57,217 bases of DNA from positions 1-57,217 of the forward strand of contig SOJX01000140.1 of the NCBI GenBank assembly GCA_004376375.1, in the 5' to 3' direction. Source of the stretch: Planctomycetota bacterium (GTDB lineage: Bacteria; Planctomycetota; E44-bin39). The position numbers and the translations under genes are program-made. Of this stretch, positions 34,700 to 41,923 are shown one piece after another. Position 1 is the stretch's first letter, and each line of letters opens with the position of its first letter. The notes under the pieces were generated by a model that worked only from the letters and a program-made list of their open reading frames with translations, had not been told where the DNA came from and made no database searches.

Positions 34700-35509
34700 G
34701 TTTTCAGGGCAGAGCCCGCCCGCGCTTACCGCCCAGGCGGTCGAACCGTCCGCGTTGTATTTGGCGAGGAAAATATCGCTTGTGGCGGAATCCGTGATAA
34801 GGTTTGCCCCGCCGAAGTCCGCGGTGCCTTGGAAGCTCCCCGTCACCACAACCGAGCCGTCAGGAAGGGCCGCGACGGCGGTGCCCAGGTCTTCGCCAAG
34901 GTCGCCCGCCTGTTTTGCCCAGACCAGATCTCCGTAGCGGTTATACCTGGCGACGAAGATGTCGTACAACCCATAGGAAGTAAAATCCACCTGAGTGGGT
35001 TCGCCCGGTCCGAACGTGGCGGTTCCCTGAAAGTAGCCCGTCACAACCGCCGAGCCGTCCGGGAGGACGGCGACGCCCTGGCTGACGTCGACGTTGGCGC
35101 CGCCCGACTTCTTCGCCCAGGCGAGTTTTTCGGGCACGTCGATATGGAAATTCCAGACCGTTGCGGAGGCATTGTCCGAGCCGGCGTAGGCAATCACTTT
35201 CCAATAGTATGTTGTCTCGTCCGTCAGAACGCTGGTGGGCCAGGTCGTGCCGGCCGTAGAGCCGGCGTAGTCCGGCGGGTTGGTGTCGGACAGGAACACG
35301 TAATATCCGGTCGCTCCCGCCGAGGGGTCCCATGAAAGCATAAACTCTGTGTTGGAAACGGTCGCACCCGAAGACGGCCCGGGGTTGGCGGCGGGTGCCG
35401 GCGCGGCGGCAAACAGGTCAGAGGAAAAAGCAAGGACACCCACCGACAGCAGCATGATTATGTAAACGCCTCGTTTCATCATGGTGTTATTCGCGCGTAT
35501 GTGAATCAA
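34604..35509 (-). CDS. N-terminal part of the SBBP/Cys-array exported protein (frameshifted)
   Basis: 301 residues: a signal peptide ('VYIIMLLSVGVLAFSSDLFA'), an FN3-like domain with 'NPGPSSGATVSNTEFMLSWDPS' and 'TTYYWKVIAYAGSDNAS', then SBBP propeller units 1 and 2 ('AWAKKSGGANVDVSQGVAVL', 'VWAKQAGDLGEDLGTAVAAL') and the start of unit 3, which leads into the first Cys array. The frame breaks at about 34650: the expected continuation CGGDGEEYC is obtained by removing one base from the run CCC at 34649-34651 (plus strand). The last 15 residues of this frame are therefore spurious. The full protein would have about 1778 residues. Whether the shift is a sequencing error or a real mutation cannot be decided here. 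Confidence 0.85.
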   Translation of the reverse strand: MIHIRANNTMMKRGVYIIMLLSVGVLAFSSDLFAAAPAPAANPGPSSGATVSNTEFMLSWDPSAGATGYYVFLSDTNPPDYAGSTAGTTWPTSVLTDETTYYWKVIAYAGSDNASATVWNFHIDVPEKLAWAKKSGGANVDVSQGVAVLPDGSAVVTGYFQGTATFGPGEPTQVDFTSYGLYDIFVARYNRYGDLVWAKQAGDLGEDLGTAVAALPDGSVVVTGSFQGTADFGGANLITDSATSDIFLAKYNADGSTAWAVSAGGLCPENCSHCNGDGEDPCTFCGGRRGRILPHVLRVGR

Positions 35510-35776
35510 GGTCCACCTCCAAGCGGTCTGATTTTATATTTCAGGCGGGAGTGACTTCTTAAATCTGCGTGCAAAATCCCTCCCGCAATTTTACTGCTCC
35601 CTTCGATTAGATAACCAAGTATAACATGCCGAAAATGATAATTTCAATTTTAGCAGGTTTTATTGAAAAGTTTATTATGGATTTCATAACGATACGTACA
35701 AAAAGGGGTTGCGGCAGGGAAGGGCCGTGCGGGAAACAATGCTTTTTGGGTTAATAATTTCCTGTTCCGGCAGAAA

Positions 35777-35809
35777 AAACCCCGGCTCGATGAAGATGAA
35801 CCGGGGTTT
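35777..35809 (-). terminator. Rho-independent terminator of the TPR-gluzincin gene
   Basis: On the minus strand AAACCCCGG (complement of 35801-35809) pairs with 35777-35785 over a 15-nt loop, followed by a T-run. It ends the transcript of the gene at 35854-37812. The rest of the 340-bp gap (35510-35853) contains a GCGGGAG/CTCCCGC stem upstream of the propeller gene and otherwise nothing recognised. Confidence 0.8.
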
Positions 35810-35853
35810 GAAGCGCTTATCAGTTTTCTGGTTCGGAAGCGGTTTTCCGATTA

Positions 35854-37812
35854 TTATCTCTTGCCGAGCTTGACGGTGATTTCTTTTTCCTCGTCGCCGC
35901 GTTTGATTATGAACTTGACCTCGTCGCCGATTTTGTGTTTCGACACGACGCCGCGCAGGTCTGAGACGGTCTTGATATCCTTGTCATCCATCTTGAGGAT
36001 TATATCGCCGTCCTTCAGGCCGGCCTTGTCGGCCGGAGTGTTTTCCTGCACCTGCGTAATCTTCAAGCCGTCGTCAGTTTCTTCGAGGTTTACGCCGATG
36101 AAGGGCGTGTTGGCGGACGGGCCGCCGCGGCCGTAATTAAGAGGCTCGAGGAATTCAAGCCAGTCTTTTTCAAACTCCTCGATGCTTTTGCCGTAGATTT
36201 CCTCGAGGGTCTTCAGGCCGCTCTTGTCTTCATCGTAATTTTCGCGGTACTTCGCGTACCACTTCCGCAGCAGTTTTTTCTCCTGCAGGAAGTAGAAGAT
36301 GTAGCGCGAAATCGCATACGCGAGTGACTGGTTTTTACGGAAATGTGACCCGCTGTTTGAAATGAAATCTTTCAGTGGGTAGCATGTCTCGTTTGCGATC
36401 GCGCGCTTCAGGCCGGGCAGCCGCCAGTTGAGCAGCCCGTAACCGCTCCCTTCCCTGCGGGTGCATTGCTCGTAGAGCGAGCCGAATCCCTCGACAACCC
36501 ATTGCGGATGTCGTTGGCTGAGCCCTTCCATGTCGCCCCAGTGGAGCGCGTGCGTGAACTCGTGTATCATCGTGCCGCCGCCGGTGGCGAGGTTGACGGT
36601 GAGTATTTTCGTGCCTGGATTATAGAATCCCGCCGCGCCCGACCGACCGCCGAAATGCTTCCTGTAGTCTTCGGTGCTCTTGGGAATAAGAACCGTAATG
36701 TAGTATTCGGGTCTGTTTTTGAAGAAGTCTTTCCAGTGGCAGTCGGCGTATGCGATAAGCGCGCCGCGCAGGCTCGTAAGCCTGCTGGAGTCCACGTTGG
36801 TTATAATTATCAGCTTGTATTTCTTGTTTTTCTGAACTGTGTACTCGTCGCCGAGGCGTTTCTTGTATCTTTCGATAATCTTGTCCGCGGACTCGGCGAG
36901 GTACTTACCTTTTTCCGCGAGCAGCTTCTTGTAGCCCTCTTCCTCGCGGATGTTGTCGAGGTCCGTGTCGGTCTCGATATGGGCGAAGTCGACGAACCCC
37001 GCCCCCACCGCTTTTATCAGGTATTCCACGGCTTCCGCCTTCTTGTCGAGAAGCGAATACCCGCAGGCGGTGTTGTACAGCGCGTTGGAATCGTCGGGGT
37101 ATGCTTCAATGATTTTCTTATAGAGTTCGATGGCTTTTTCGTATTCCTTGTTCTGGTGGTGTTGTCCGGCTTTCCGCCTGAGCGACTGCACTTCGGCGGC
37201 ACTCAGAGTCGGCTTTTTCTTTACCGGTTCCGACTCGTCGTCAGTCTCTTCTTCGGATTCTTCTTCAGTTTCCGGTTTCTTTTCAGGTTCATCTTCAGTT
37301 TCCGGTTTTTCTTCGGGTTTGTCTTCAGGGGTGGGTTTGTCTTCGGGTTTCTCTTCAGGCTCATCTTCGGATGTGGGTTCATCTTCGGGTTTTTCACCGC
37401 TGAGTTCGCTTATGATTTTCTTGTATTCATCCATTTCCCTTATGTTATCGAGGTCCGTGTCCTGCTTCATATGCTCTATATCACCCCATCCCGCCTTGAC
37501 GGCTTTTTTGAGAGCTTCAACAGCTTTCTCTTTTTCTTCCAGTAACGAATAAGCGCATGCGGTGTTATAATGGCAGTTGATTTCAATCCGCTTCCCCTGA
37601 CTGCTGTACTCGTCAGGCAGTTTTGGGATTAATTCCAGGACTTTCCCGTATGTTTCAATAGCCTCCTTGTACTTCCCGGCCTGAAGAAGCTCTCCGGCTT
37701 TCCTCTGCAGAACGGGAATATCCTGGTATCCCTGTTCGCCCGCCTGCGCGGGGGATGCCGCAAGCAGGACAAATGCAAACGCGCAAGCGATCAGAAGTAT
37801 GTTCTTTGTCAT
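35854..37812 (-). CDS. Exported TPR - gluzincin (HExxH) - PDZ protein
   Basis: 652 residues with a signal peptide ('FAFVLLAASPAQA'). Residues about 30-135 and 205-300 are two related TPR blocks, each closing with 'DTDLDNIRE'. Between them is a linker of about 65 residues rich in Glu, Lys, Pro and Asp. Residues about 320-560 are a peptidase MA-like metalloprotease domain: H417-E-F-T-H421 is the zinc motif and 'WVVEGFGSLYE' supplies the third, Glu, ligand. Residues about 565-652 are a PDZ domain ('FIGVNLEETDDGLKITQVQENTPADKAGLKDGDIILKMD'). It is likely a periplasmic or surface protease. AAGGAG precedes the ATG. The gene is monocistronic, framed by terminators. Confidence 0.92.
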   Translation of the reverse strand: MTKNILLIACAFAFVLLAASPAQAGEQGYQDIPVLQRKAGELLQAGKYKEAIETYGKVLELIPKLPDEYSSQGKRIEINCHYNTACAYSLLEEKEKAVEALKKAVKAGWGDIEHMKQDTDLDNIREMDEYKKIISELSGEKPEDEPTSEDEPEEKPEDKPTPEDKPEEKPETEDEPEKKPETEEESEEETDDESEPVKKKPTLSAAEVQSLRRKAGQHHQNKEYEKAIELYKKIIEAYPDDSNALYNTACGYSLLDKKAEAVEYLIKAVGAGFVDFAHIETDTDLDNIREEEGYKKLLAEKGKYLAESADKIIERYKKRLGDEYTVQKNKKYKLIIITNVDSSRLTSLRGALIAYADCHWKDFFKNRPEYYITVLIPKSTEDYRKHFGGRSGAAGFYNPGTKILTVNLATGGGTMIHEFTHALHWGDMEGLSQRHPQWVVEGFGSLYEQCTRREGSGYGLLNWRLPGLKRAIANETCYPLKDFISNSGSHFRKNQSLAYAISRYIFYFLQEKKLLRKWYAKYRENYDEDKSGLKTLEEIYGKSIEEFEKDWLEFLEPLNYGRGGPSANTPFIGVNLEETDDGLKITQVQENTPADKAGLKDGDIILKMDDKDIKTVSDLRGVVSKHKIGDEVKFIIKRGDEEKEITVKLGKR

Positions 37813-37854
37813 GGTTTGCTCCTTGTGCGGGCGGGATTGTTAATCGCGCCTATC

Positions 37855-37889
37855 ATAAAAGGTTGGCCTGATTAAGGCCAACCTTTTAT
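37855..37889 (-). terminator. Terminator hairpin after tRNA-Asn
   Basis: A perfect 15-bp stem (37855-37869 with 37875-37889) around GATTA, with A/T tracts at both ends, so it can act in both directions. It lies just behind the tRNA and insulates it from the protease gene. Confidence 0.85.
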
Positions 37890-37901
37890 CCGGTTTTTTC
37901 G

Positions 37902-37974
37902 CTGAGCGGGCAGGGTTCGAACTTGCACCCTCCTGGTTAACAGCCAGGCGATCTACCTGTTGATCTACCGCTCA
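37902..37974 (-). tRNA. tRNA-Asn (anticodon GUU)
   Basis: A 73-nt tRNA on the minus strand. The acceptor TGAGCGG/CCGCTCA leaves G as discriminator; the D-stem is GATC/GATC; the anticodon stem CCTGG/CCAGG holds the loop CTGTTAA with anticodon GTT; the T-loop is TTCGAAC with one mismatch in its stem. CCA is not encoded. Confidence 0.93.
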
Positions 37975-38046
37975 GGGATGTACTTTATACGTAAGTATGC
38001 AGGCGGAGTTTGTTTGTATTTATTTATTTTTTCAGTCGAAGAAATC

Positions 38047-39672
38047 CTAATTAGGATTGATATTGAGTTCGAGCGCTGCGGCGAAGACGGCGTTGCGGTC
38101 GTTGCGCTTGAGAGCTTCCTTGACGGCAACGGCGGCGGAGCGCTTGACTTTGCCGGAGAATTTTTCTTTGCCGTTAACTTCCACTTTAATCGGTTTATCC
38201 AGATCAAGCATTTTGTCAGATAGAAATAAAGTGACCCTGGAAGCTTTCTCCACGGTCAGCTTTATTGTGGAGCCGTCTATCTCGCCGGTTACCTTCGCCC
38301 TGCGGGAAATACCGTCCAGGCGTATCCAGTACGCGGTATCGAGCTCGGCGTGGTCGGTGTCGAAAACGACCTTCTTCGAGTACAGGTCCCGCGTTTGCTT
38401 TTCCATCCATGCGAACAACTGGTCCCATTTCCTGAAATTAGCATCGTGCCCGCCCGAGGGGAACTGCTTGTGGGTAAGGTTGGTGTAACCCAGTTTCTTG
38501 TATGCGTTTTCAACCATGTTTCCGAGCCTTGCCGGGCATATCTGGTCGTCCGCATTGTGCATCCAGAATACGGGCAGGCTTATCATGTTCTTGAGCATGG
38601 ACAGGTCGAGGCTTCGGGCCTCGTTTGTCGGCCCGCCCGCCAGGGGTCCGAGGCCTGCAAAAAGAGTGGGGTTCTTCATGCCGACGGCCCAGGTCGAGTG
38701 GCCACCGTTCGAGAAGCCGGTTACGAATACGCGGTTCGTGTCAACGCTGTAGTTTGTTTTGAGGTGCTTGAGAAGGTTGTATATTCTAACACTGTTTGGC
38801 CACGTCCACCAGTCTGCGCCGCCGAGCGTTGGGGCTGCCACGATATAACCTGCCCTGACGGCCTTTCCCCATTCGGTCTTGTCGTTACACCATGCCTGTC
38901 CGCCCAGGCGCTCTCCTCTCCCACCGGCGCCGTGCAGCGCGATAATCACGGGGAACGATTTCTTCGGACTGTATTTGTCCGGCACGCGCACAAATACCGG
39001 CATTCCGTCGATCTCCGTGGCAGGCTGCTGCTCCGTCGAAGGTTTGTATTTTTTCCAGGCTTTGATTTTCGTTGCGACCTGCTCGAACTCCTTTTTCGAC
39101 ATCCTGCTGAAAGATTCAAGTTTCTTTTTGTCAGAATCCGACAGACTCCCATTATTTATCGCGTTCTCGATGACTTTCAGAGCCGAGGAGACTTTCGACG
39201 AGGAGCCGTTCGAACCACCGTTGTCCTTCTTTTTCTTCTTCTTGTTTCTCTTCCTTATCTGGGCGGCGGTTAGCCATTTGCCTTCAACCTTTGTGTGTCC
39301 CAGCTCTTTTCTCGCGCCTTTATGGTCCGGATCGGCGGCGATTACTTTTTTGAATTCCTTTTTCGCCTCGGGGCGAAGCCTGTTTTCCTTGCACCAGAGG
39401 CCGAGCTCGTAGTGTCCCTGCGCGTCACCCTTGTCCAGCGCCCCGGCTTTTTCCTCGTAGACTTCCTCGGGCAGCTTCCCTTTCTCGATCCGCTCGATAT
39501 CGTCCCTGTCCAGGGTTATTTCGCCGTGCCGTGCCCTGACGACGACCGTTTCATCGTCCTGGCTGACGATCCTGCCGGTGATTTTGCGGCCGTCGTACAT
39601 GTGTATCACGTCGGCTTGTGCGGCCGCGTACAGGAGGAAAACAATCGCGAATACGGCTATGTAACGTTTCAT
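38047..39672 (-). CDS. Secreted alpha/beta-hydrolase (esterase/PHB-depolymerase-like) with N-terminal stub and TPR-like region
   Basis: 541 residues with a signal peptide. The N-terminus 'VIHMYDGRKITGRIVSQDDETVVVRARHGEITLDRDDI' is a small beta domain common on exported proteins of Planctomycetota-like bacteria; a TPR-like 'GHYELGLWCKENRLRPEAKKEFKKVIAADPDHKGA' follows. The hydrolase core has the oxyanion motif 'IALHGAGGRGE', the nucleophile S321 in 'GFSNGG', an acid in 'MHNADDQICP' and a His in 'FPSGGHDA'. It resembles Esterase_phd/dienelactone-hydrolase enzymes acting on polymer or phenolic esters. A C-terminal beta domain of about 110 residues follows. The start lies 5 bp after the upstream stop, with its GGAGG overlapping that gene's end, so the two are co-translated. 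Confidence 0.9.
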   Translation of the reverse strand: MKRYIAVFAIVFLLYAAAQADVIHMYDGRKITGRIVSQDDETVVVRARHGEITLDRDDIERIEKGKLPEEVYEEKAGALDKGDAQGHYELGLWCKENRLRPEAKKEFKKVIAADPDHKGARKELGHTKVEGKWLTAAQIRKRNKKKKKKDNGGSNGSSSKVSSALKVIENAINNGSLSDSDKKKLESFSRMSKKEFEQVATKIKAWKKYKPSTEQQPATEIDGMPVFVRVPDKYSPKKSFPVIIALHGAGGRGERLGGQAWCNDKTEWGKAVRAGYIVAAPTLGGADWWTWPNSVRIYNLLKHLKTNYSVDTNRVFVTGFSNGGHSTWAVGMKNPTLFAGLGPLAGGPTNEARSLDLSMLKNMISLPVFWMHNADDQICPARLGNMVENAYKKLGYTNLTHKQFPSGGHDANFRKWDQLFAWMEKQTRDLYSKKVVFDTDHAELDTAYWIRLDGISRRAKVTGEIDGSTIKLTVEKASRVTLFLSDKMLDLDKPIKVEVNGKEKFSGKVKRSAAVAVKEALKRNDRNAVFAAALELNINPN

Positions 39673-39677
39673 CGTCT

Positions 39678-41612
39678 TTACCTCCAGGCAGACGTTTTCG
39701 AGCCCAGGCTGATAATCGTACCTTTCTCACCGACTGCGATGCCGGCATTGCCCTTTTCGTTGAAATGAAGCCCGTAAAGGGTTTCCCTTGTCGAAGCCCT
39801 TTCTTTCTTCCAGCTTTTGCCGCTGTTGGTTGTTTTGAGGATAATCCCGTCCTCGCCGACGGCCCAGCCGTTCTTACTGTCGGTGAAGCAGACCGCGTAG
39901 AGGGCGTTGTCCGTTACTTTCCTGCAGAGCGTCCATTTCCTGCCGCCGTTTGAGGTAACGAGAATCGAACCATCATCGCCGACGGCGCAGCCGAATTTCC
40001 TGTCGACGAACCAGACGCTGCGCAACTGATTCATTCCGCCGATGTCGGGGGCGTCAACCGGCTCCCAGGTCTGGCCGCCATCGGTTGTGTGAATGATGCG
40101 TGCCGATTTGTTTTTCAGCAGCGGTGAGGTCGGTCCGCGTCCGCCCATGAATCCTACCGATACGCGGCTGCCGACGGCCCAGCCCTCACTTTCGCTGACC
40201 CAGCAGCAGTCGTTCAGTCCGCGGTAAACCCTCTTCTGCTGCCAGTTTTTCCCGCCGTCGCCGGTGATTATCTTGTCTCCGTCGGCGTGGTCTTCTCCGC
40301 CGTGGTTGCATATCTGCCCGACTTTTTTCGACGCCATCCATATAGAGCGGAGGTCGAAGTTGGTTTGTACCCAGACGCGCTCCCACTTCTTTCCCCCGTC
40401 CTTTGTAATGAGGCATGTACCGCATTTCATCGGTCTGCCGGTAACCCTATGCCCTTTCGGATACGGCCCGTCCGGGTCTCCGTCGCCGCAGATCCAGCCG
40501 TGCTTTGAGTCCGTGAAGTGGACGCCGCGCAGGGTGGCTTTCGATTGTACTTTCACTTTTTTCCATTTCCTGCCGCCGTCCCTGCTGACGATTACCGTGC
40601 CGCCGTCGCCGGTGGCGAAAGCTGTTTTGTCATCAGCGAAGTAAACCGCCCGCAGGTTTGTCCTGACCGGGCTTTTGACTTTTTTCCATTTGGATGAGGT
40701 TGCCTTACCGTTTTTATTGTTTTCATCCTGACTCGAAGACGCCTTTTCGCCCTTGCCGTTGCCCAGGTCGGCCTTAAAGGTGTTTTTCAGGCTTCCGCCT
40801 CCGTTGAAGGTTATCTGGCCGTATTGTGATGAGTTCGAGCCTGACATCTTCAGTTTTATATCGAGCTGGAGCCCGACCACCTTCTTTTCCTCGAGTGCGA
40901 AATAAAGCTCGCCATTGCCCTTGAAGCCCGGGGCGTTCGGCTGGTCCTTGGGCTTGACGTCTATCTTCAGCGCGATAACCGCCGATTTGTACTTCTCGTA
41001 CTTTTTGATTTTCTTATAGGTTGCCTTTGCCGTGCCTTCGAGCTCGCCTTCAAACTTCTGCATCGCGGAGCCGAGCAGCTCGCGAACCGCTTCAGGCTCG
41101 ATTTCCCACGATTTACCTTTCTTTACCGGCTTATCGGGAAGCAGCTTGCCGTACTTTCCCTCCAGCGCATTTTGCAGGTCTTTCTTCTCGCTCTCGCTTA
41201 CTGCTTTGCCGCCTTCGAGCCTGACTTCCACCCCGTCCTTTGTCTTCTCGATAATGTAAGTATTCCCTTCGAGAGATCTTGGGGGTTCGGAGCCCGCTCC
41301 GCCGGAGTCCTGTGCTTTTATCTTGTCTTTAATATAACGGCGCGATACCTTTGTCGGTTTGCCGTTCTTGTCCACGCTGAGCACTTTCTGGACATATTCC
41401 TGCGTTCTCCTGAAACTGGAGGATTGCTTCTGATTGATGCCCCTTGCAGCGAGGTTAATATCGATGTCGAGCGTCATTTTCTCCTGCGAATCAACCGTGC
41501 AGGCGTCGCCCTTTGCATACTTTTCCCTTAGTTCGAGTTTGGTGTTTCCGGCGATAACGACGCCGCCCAGAAGTACGGCTGCGAATACCACGAGAATAAT
41601 CCTGCGAATCAT
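39678..41612 (-). CDS. Exported protein with C-terminal YCF48/BNR-like beta-propeller
   Basis: 644 residues with a signal peptide ('ILVVFAAVLLGGVVIAG'). Residues about 25-290 form an uncharacterised domain with 'LELREKYAKGDACTVDSQEKMTLDID' and 'YFALEEKKVVGLQLDIKLKM'. After an Asn/Lys-rich linker, residues about 315-640 hold six to seven propeller repeats of the YCF48/sialidase BNR type: 'LRAVYFADDKTAFATGDGGTVIVSRDGGRKWKKV', 'LYAVCFTDSKNGWAVGEDGIILKTTNSGKSWKK'. The start at 41612 has GGGAGG six bases upstream. It is the first gene of a pair with the esterase. A role in binding or assembly at the surface is likely but unproven. Confidence 0.85.
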   Translation of the reverse strand: MIRRIILVVFAAVLLGGVVIAGNTKLELREKYAKGDACTVDSQEKMTLDIDINLAARGINQKQSSSFRRTQEYVQKVLSVDKNGKPTKVSRRYIKDKIKAQDSGGAGSEPPRSLEGNTYIIEKTKDGVEVRLEGGKAVSESEKKDLQNALEGKYGKLLPDKPVKKGKSWEIEPEAVRELLGSAMQKFEGELEGTAKATYKKIKKYEKYKSAVIALKIDVKPKDQPNAPGFKGNGELYFALEEKKVVGLQLDIKLKMSGSNSSQYGQITFNGGGSLKNTFKADLGNGKGEKASSSQDENNKNGKATSSKWKKVKSPVRTNLRAVYFADDKTAFATGDGGTVIVSRDGGRKWKKVKVQSKATLRGVHFTDSKHGWICGDGDPDGPYPKGHRVTGRPMKCGTCLITKDGGKKWERVWVQTNFDLRSIWMASKKVGQICNHGGEDHADGDKIITGDGGKNWQQKRVYRGLNDCCWVSESEGWAVGSRVSVGFMGGRGPTSPLLKNKSARIIHTTDGGQTWEPVDAPDIGGMNQLRSVWFVDRKFGCAVGDDGSILVTSNGGRKWTLCRKVTDNALYAVCFTDSKNGWAVGEDGIILKTTNSGKSWKKERASTRETLYGLHFNEKGNAGIAVGEKGTIISLGSKTSAWR

Positions 41613-41732
41613 TTTTTTCCCTCCCATTATGGATTTTTGTCAGCGCTACCAGGCCAGTTTCTCAGTTTTCAAGATCGAATCTGCATCTGCTACAATTATA
41701 TACGACAAGCAGCAAAAAATGCTAGATAATAC

Positions 41733-41761
41733 TTGAAATAAAGCATTCCGTGTTGTATAAT
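41733..41761 (+). promoter_or_regulatory. Promoter of the AAA/TPR gene
   Basis: TTGAAA (41733-41738), 17 bp, TATAAT (41756-41761) is a near-consensus promoter, giving a start near 41768 and a leader of about 155 nt that carries the AACCTGTA repeats. Confidence 0.6.
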
Positions 41762-41794
41762 ACATTGATATAAAGGCGATTATGACTACTATAG

Positions 41795-41824
41795 AACCTG
41801 TAATAAACCTGTAGCAAACCTGTA
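41795..41824 (+). promoter_or_regulatory. Three direct repeats AACCTGTA with 11-bp period, putative regulator-binding site
   Basis: AACCTGTA occurs at 41795, 41806 and 41817, exactly one helical turn apart, so all copies face the same side of the DNA, as in sites of OmpR/PhoB-type regulators. It lies 27-56 bp downstream of the predicted transcription start, which favours repression. A CGAAAAAA/TTTTTTCG hairpin follows at about 41832-41851. Confidence 0.4.
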
Positions 41825-41923
41825 TTTGTGACGAAAAAAGCTGTTTTTTCGCACAGAATTCTGGCGTATTGGTTTTACTGTTTGCCCTGATTATGTTTAT
41901 TATGTTGAGATGCCTGGCACCTT

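Noticed and set aside
36466..37545. 359-codon plus-strand frame rich in Phe and Val
   Set aside because: Antisense of the Glu/Lys/Pro linker and TPRs of the gluzincin gene; no motif or ribosome site.
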